From: Nageia nagi
Taxonomy: Eukaryota; Pinophyta
Length of the DNA stretch: 64,000 bases
Direction of reading: 5' to 3'
Assembly: GCA_050084985.1 (NCBI GenBank)
Contig: JBITNC010000001.1
Coordinates: 53,506,001-53,570,000, forward strand
The notes under the pieces are model-generated. The model ran no database searches. It saw only the letters and a program-made list of their open reading frames with translations, and was not told where the DNA came from. Below, piece after piece: positions 59,573 through 64,000 of the stretch; position 1 is the first letter of the stretch; each line of letters begins with the position of its first letter. The position numbers and the translations under genes were made by a program.

Positions 59573-61674
59573 ATGCCAGGAGATCGAAACATCGGAGTTG
59601 CTGTCGATTTCTCAAAAACCAGCAAATGCGCCCTGAAATGGGCTCTGGACAATCTTGCTGATAAGGGCGACCACGTCATCCTCATTCATGTCCACACCAC
59701 CAAGGCCGAGACTGGGCAGAGCCAGCTCTGGGAGGCTTCTGGATCTCGTAAGAGCTTTCTTCTCACAAAGTCTTAATTTTTTTTAGAGATCCATGGCATA
59801 GATCTACTCTGAGATGTTTCTGGTATGTTTTTTACTTGGCGTTTTGATCGTTCATCAGTTAGCATCACAGTTTTAGTTTTATATGTGATGGGTGTTTATG
59901 TTTCTGTATGTTGGGCATGCAGCTCTTGTTCCATTGACTGAGCTGAGGCAGCCCAATCTGTCAAAGCAATATGACATCAGCCCAGATGCTGAGACACTCG
60001 ACTTGCTGGACACGGCTGCAAGACAAAAAGAGGTTGGTTTCGTGCACCACGGCAAACTGTGTTGGCCCTTTTTTTTTTTTAACTTTTTCTTATCTTATGT
60101 ATGTCTGCAATGGAAAATGATTATTGTGAGGATACGGCAAGATTTTAGGATACCCAATTGAACAGCAGTAATCTGGATTCTCAGGTTCTAGCATAGGAAA
60201 TCGCTACCCTTTTAGCCCTATCCAGTATAAACCCTAAACTGATCCACATCTTTAGCTCCGTCTTGAGTTGCTCTGAAGTGATACATATATAAACCTTTGC
60301 GCGTTGTATTTGGGTTTTCTATTACGGAGATATTAATGCTAAGTGTTTAGCGTCACAATCTAAACACTTATCCGTGTACACTACGAAATCTCCCTGGAAG
60401 AGCAAGGAATGGAAATCAAGCTGCAGATTATTGGCTAGTCCAGAATCCAAATCGCGACATGGTCAAATAATGGCATCGATTGATCTGCGACTCTGTTAGC
60501 AGTACTTATCATTGAACGCTACACAGCTTAAGAGTTTTAAGTAGTAAACAGAGAAACGAGCTTCATGCACAGAAGGCAGTGTATGTGTAGACCCTTTGAT
60601 TAAATTGAGTCTTTGATGTTTTTGCTTATTTTATAAGAAGGTTTCATGTTCATGCCAGTTCATAGGGTCAGATCTCTTCGTTACATTTACTTTCTTGACC
60701 ATAGTTGTAGCATTGTTGCAGATTGATTACCACTGGGCCCCAACTCTGATCCACGAAAGTTTTTGAAAAAAATTAATATTTCTGTATTTGGTATGTGCAG
60801 ACCTGATTTTTTGATCAGTCATGTTGGCTATTTAAGTTTTAGACTGCAAGTTAAATGGTTGGTGTTTTGCTATGATTGAAAGGGGCATCTTATCGCTTGT
60901 ATGTATTATGTATTATTGAATGTGTTTGTTTGCAGCCCAAATCAGTCTACTTGTGGCTTTATGTCTATGATCATTATTGTTCGTGAAAAATTGCAATACT
61001 GCTATCACTATTATATGTGAATATGTGGCTTTAGCCATGTAATGGTTAAACTTCTTCCACTGGACAAAAAGAACATACCTCTCGAGCTTTCTTAACTGAG
61101 TTTTGGCAAGGATATTTAGAGCTCTAGACATGCAGCTTTTGGGAATTTATACGAATTTTGTTAAGTTCAATCTTTTCCACTAGATTAAATTTGGGAATTT
61201 TCTGAAGTTATTTTTATCTTGTGATACAGTTAATAGTAATTGCCAAGATATACTGGGGTGATGCTAGGGAGAAGCTCTGTGAAGCAGTTGAGGACCTTAA
61301 GCTTGACAGTTTGGTAATGGGCAGCAGGGGTCTCGGGGGGCTCAAGAGGTGAGTAGTTTTTGAGGGATTGTGTTTTTGTCCATTTGTTCACTACAGTTCA
61401 TCATGCCATAAACACAAATCTTTGGGCAATGTGGAATCATGTGCAGTGTTTGGTTAGTAGCATGCAGCTTTGGGCATTTTACCCATGATTAAGGCCTGAA
61501 GATTTTAATTTTCTTCCATGTTGGATAAATCTACTTTTGTGCCATAGATTATGTTTGGATTCTAATGATTGATTTCTTTGTTACAGGGTTTTTCTTGGGA
61601 GTGTGAGTGCTTATTGTGTAACCAATGCAACCTGCCCTGTGACTGTTGTCAAGGAGCCCGGATTCAAACCATGA
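59573..61674 (+). CDS. Universal stress protein (USP) A-like, copy 2
   Basis: Four exons: 59573-59747, 59923-60032, 61230-61348 and 61587-61674, giving 163 residues with intron phases identical to copy 1. The protein keeps Asp12 in '[20 protein letters not shown]' and the ATP-type signature '[16 protein letters not shown]' (Gly126, Gly129, Gly139, Ser140). By my count 12 residues differ from copy 1. Four cluster at 43-48 ('HTTKAET' against 'HSYQAES'), and the rest are scattered (e.g. Arg92 for Asn, Arg128 for Lys, Pro159 for Ala). Arg128 is the commoner residue in the family signature. All splice sites and the stop are intact, so this copy looks as functional as the first. Role as for copy 1: a soluble nucleotide-binding stress protein, exact function not given by sequence. 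Confidence 0.93.
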
Positions 61675-62508
61675 TGATACAGTACGGTTTCCTGCGAGAC
61701 CTTTCATGGAAGCAAGCATGGGATCAGATCATTACCGTCGTTATTTTTATTTTGATATAATCATCTGTATGGTCAGTGTGAATGTATTTAGTCACTAATA
61801 ACAAGTGCATCAACTTATCATGAATGTCACGTCAATCTTTGCCTCGTATTTTTGAGATCTATTTTCAGAGATTATGAGAAGCTTATTTGTATTGTTATTT
61901 GGTCTTCTCATTCTATGTTGGGTTGTTTTCTGGCTTTATTCGCATTTTTTTGTGCTTGTTGGATGAATGCAATAGTTTGTTACAGTATTATTGTCCGTGA
62001 AATTTGTCAATGTGCAAGGGTAATGCCCTGTTATGACAGGTTTGAAAACTCTTTTGTACAAAATAAACTAAACCTTCTCGGTCATTTAGTTGGCTGCCCT
62101 ACCTTAATTAGTAAATTACAAATATTGATTTCAAAAATTTACACAAATATTTTGATAATTGAAGCATATGGTGTATTTCAGCAAAGAATAAATTCCAACC
62201 TAGGGGAACATAATTTCAACTGTTCATTCATGTATCATTGTCAGCTAATGGCAAGTAAAAAATCTGGTCATAGTAATAATTAGAAAAATAAATGACTGCC
62301 AAAATCAGTAGCTTGCTTCGTATCTGTGTGCTGTTTGGTTGTGAGGCAATATTTGCATTCAACAATAGCATTTAGCATAATTTTATTATGCGACATGATG
62401 AAAGTGAATATTTGATTTGTAGATGATGTAAATTCTGTGATGGAACATGCATGAAGGCATAAGAATTTGGGTTCGTGAACTTGGAAATAAATTATTGAAA
62501 ATGGTTAC
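61675..62508 (+). other. 3' untranslated region and flank of USP copy 2
   Basis: Colinear with 53113-53944, including the shared AGTATTATTGTCC and GATTTCAAAAA strings. The 143-codon ORF from 61852 lies in this flank and is not matched by an equally open frame in copy 1, so it is not a gene. Confidence 0.55.
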
Positions 62509-64000
62509 ACATGTGTGAAAGTTATAGCTAATGAGGTTTGAAGGTGTGTGAATTGCTTAGATTTTATTAAGTTTTAAGATAAAATATAATTATATTAGTG
62601 ATCAAGAAGGTCAAAGGAATTAGGAGGTACAACCTAATAAATAGAAAGGAACTAGTGCAAAGTTCTTAGAGAAGAAAGTCAACCAAGCCATAAATTAATG
62701 AAGAAACAAAGGGGTAGGAAGGTGTGACAATTATCAAACTCAAATCTTAGAATTACAATATTGAATTACTTTTAACATTCAAAGTCAAGGATTGTTAGTA
62801 TTCTTGAGGAAAGTAGTAATAAGGAATTTGCTTGCATTGTCTTGATAGCAAAATAGGGAGTAGCCTTGATGTTCATTGGAAACATGTGCATGGAGCTTGG
62901 TGTGAGGAGGCCATTACTAGATTCAAGCACTTGCTCTTGGTAAGGTCATCAATGGATTGACCTATGGTTGTCATAGTGAAGCTATGTTGTCTAGTGAGAG
63001 CTAGAAGAGTCTCAAGGGTTTTTGACCCTTCCAATAGGAGCAATGGGTTGAAAGAAGGAAGTGATCAACCTAGGAGTGGTCTATAAATAAAATCATAAAT
63101 AAACAAATTATGGGAATAAAATGCTTGATTAAAAATGAACTTACGTATTAGTATATATATTTTAAATATTAATCTAAAAAATGTCGAGAAGTATCAATTT
63201 TAACTTTCAATTATATGTTTAAGATATCTCAATTAGTAATATTTATAAATTAAATTATAAATATAACTATTGAAGTATGATTATAATTATAAATTAATTT
63301 CAATTAGAATTCAATGAATATTCTTAATACATTACATAAATATTATTAAATAAAAATATTAAAAAAATTGCAATAAATAAAATAATATACAATATTACTC
63401 AAAAATTATAATAAATAACAAATAATAATAATTATATATAAAAAATACTTATAAATTGATATGATTTATTTATACAAATATTATACTTGTAGATCAATTT
63501 CAATCATTATGAATTCATTGATGGCAAGAATTGGAGAGAGGGTAGAAGGCCTCGAATTTCAAAAAAATCTTGTCTATCAATTAATTTCTTTTTGATGTTT
63601 TCTTTTTTCTTTTTAAATACCTATCAATTTATGTTCCGTGTAACTTAATAACCTTTTAAAAAATTATTATTATTCAATCCTTTTTCATTCGTCCATAAGT
63701 CTAACGATTGTATCCTATGGTTGCATACAAATAGTTTAGGAAGGATCTATTGAAGAAGGTGAACGTAATGCAACAATACAAGATCTACTAGAACATATCC
63801 AAATTTTGAAGTTTTATTATTAAAAAATTTAGATATTGTACATCAAATATATGTTTCAAAATTTTTGAAAGGCATGATGTTTGAGGTTTTAAATTTTAAA
63901 AATTAATTTTTTAACGGTAAAAAATATTTAAAAAACAAAAAAAAACGTGTATATAAACGTTAAATTCCAAGACTGAAAGATATTATTAAAATTGTTAAAT
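62509..64000. other. AT-rich sequence without a gene
   Basis: No ORF of note is present. 63110-63480 is almost pure A/T with short AATAAT/TATA runs. A CTATAAATAAAAT string near 63081 is TATA-like but has no visible gene downstream. Confidence 0.5.

Larger units (their letters stand above)
59390..62508 (+). repeat. Duplicated segment with USP gene, copy 2
   Basis: Direct-orientation partner of 50825-53944. Exons are nearly identical. Introns and 3' flank show more changes, including indels and the lack of the GT run. Confidence 0.85.

Noticed and set aside
61852-62283. 143-codon plus-strand ORF after USP copy 2
   Set aside because: It lies in 3' flanking sequence shared with copy 1, where the frame is not open. 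Composition is poor in charged residues and there is no domain. Chance ORF.

Overview
The window is plant nuclear DNA. It is strongly AT-rich and almost entirely made of old, nested, mutated transposable elements. The only intact genes are two copies of a small four-exon gene for a plant universal stress protein (USP). The mix of degraded Ty1/copia and Ty3/Tat elements with very long LTRs, plant L1-type LINEs, a CACTA transposon and scraps of a pentatricopeptide-repeat (PPR) gene suits a large plant genome. A gymnosperm is my guess, but nothing here fixes the species. I see no tRNA or rRNA genes, no CRISPR and no organellar block.

Layout. 1-1137: broken coiled-coil ORF. 2968-13489: minus-strand Ty3 element of the Tat type with 3.1-3.2 kb LTRs, keeping gag, protease, the second (archaeal-type) RNase H and the integrase C-terminus but lacking RT, the first RNase H and the integrase core. 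13604-14250: copia-type LTR with its polypurine tract. 14253-20556: mostly non-coding, with AT microsatellites, local duplications and a 150-bp repeat at each end. 20731-25455: pair of 1.8-kb LTR-like direct repeats around a 1.1-kb non-coding core. 26919-46082: one copia element whose 5-bp target duplication (TCTAT) is still perfect. It is swollen to 19 kb by (a) a 1.14-kb CACTA-type element carrying a PPR gene fragment, (b) a large direct-repeat element with 2.4-kb arms, itself hit by (c) an 8.6-kb Tat element with a full pol domain set, and (d) a 582-bp solo copia LTR with a perfect GTAAG duplication. 46400-50760: degenerate plus-strand L1-like LINE. 50825-53944: first USP gene. 53982-58880: a frameshifted gene scrap, a LINE ORF1 relic, a 108-bp GC-rich insert between 15-bp direct repeats, a SINE-like piece, a 1-kb foldback element and a second class of LINE RT. 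59390-62508: second USP gene. 62509-64000: AT-rich sequence with no gene.

The two USP genes are a direct duplication of about 3.1 kb that includes the core promoter, all introns and the 3' flank. They encode 163-residue proteins that differ at 12 positions by my count, and both keep the nucleotide-binding signature. The remaining features are selfish DNA whose insertion order can be read from the nesting. I found no unfamiliar multi-gene system. The most notable items are the PPR fragment inside a CACTA element, the multi-level nest with preserved target duplications, the tandem USP pair with divergent upstream DNA, and the GC-rich insert with 15-bp flanking repeats.
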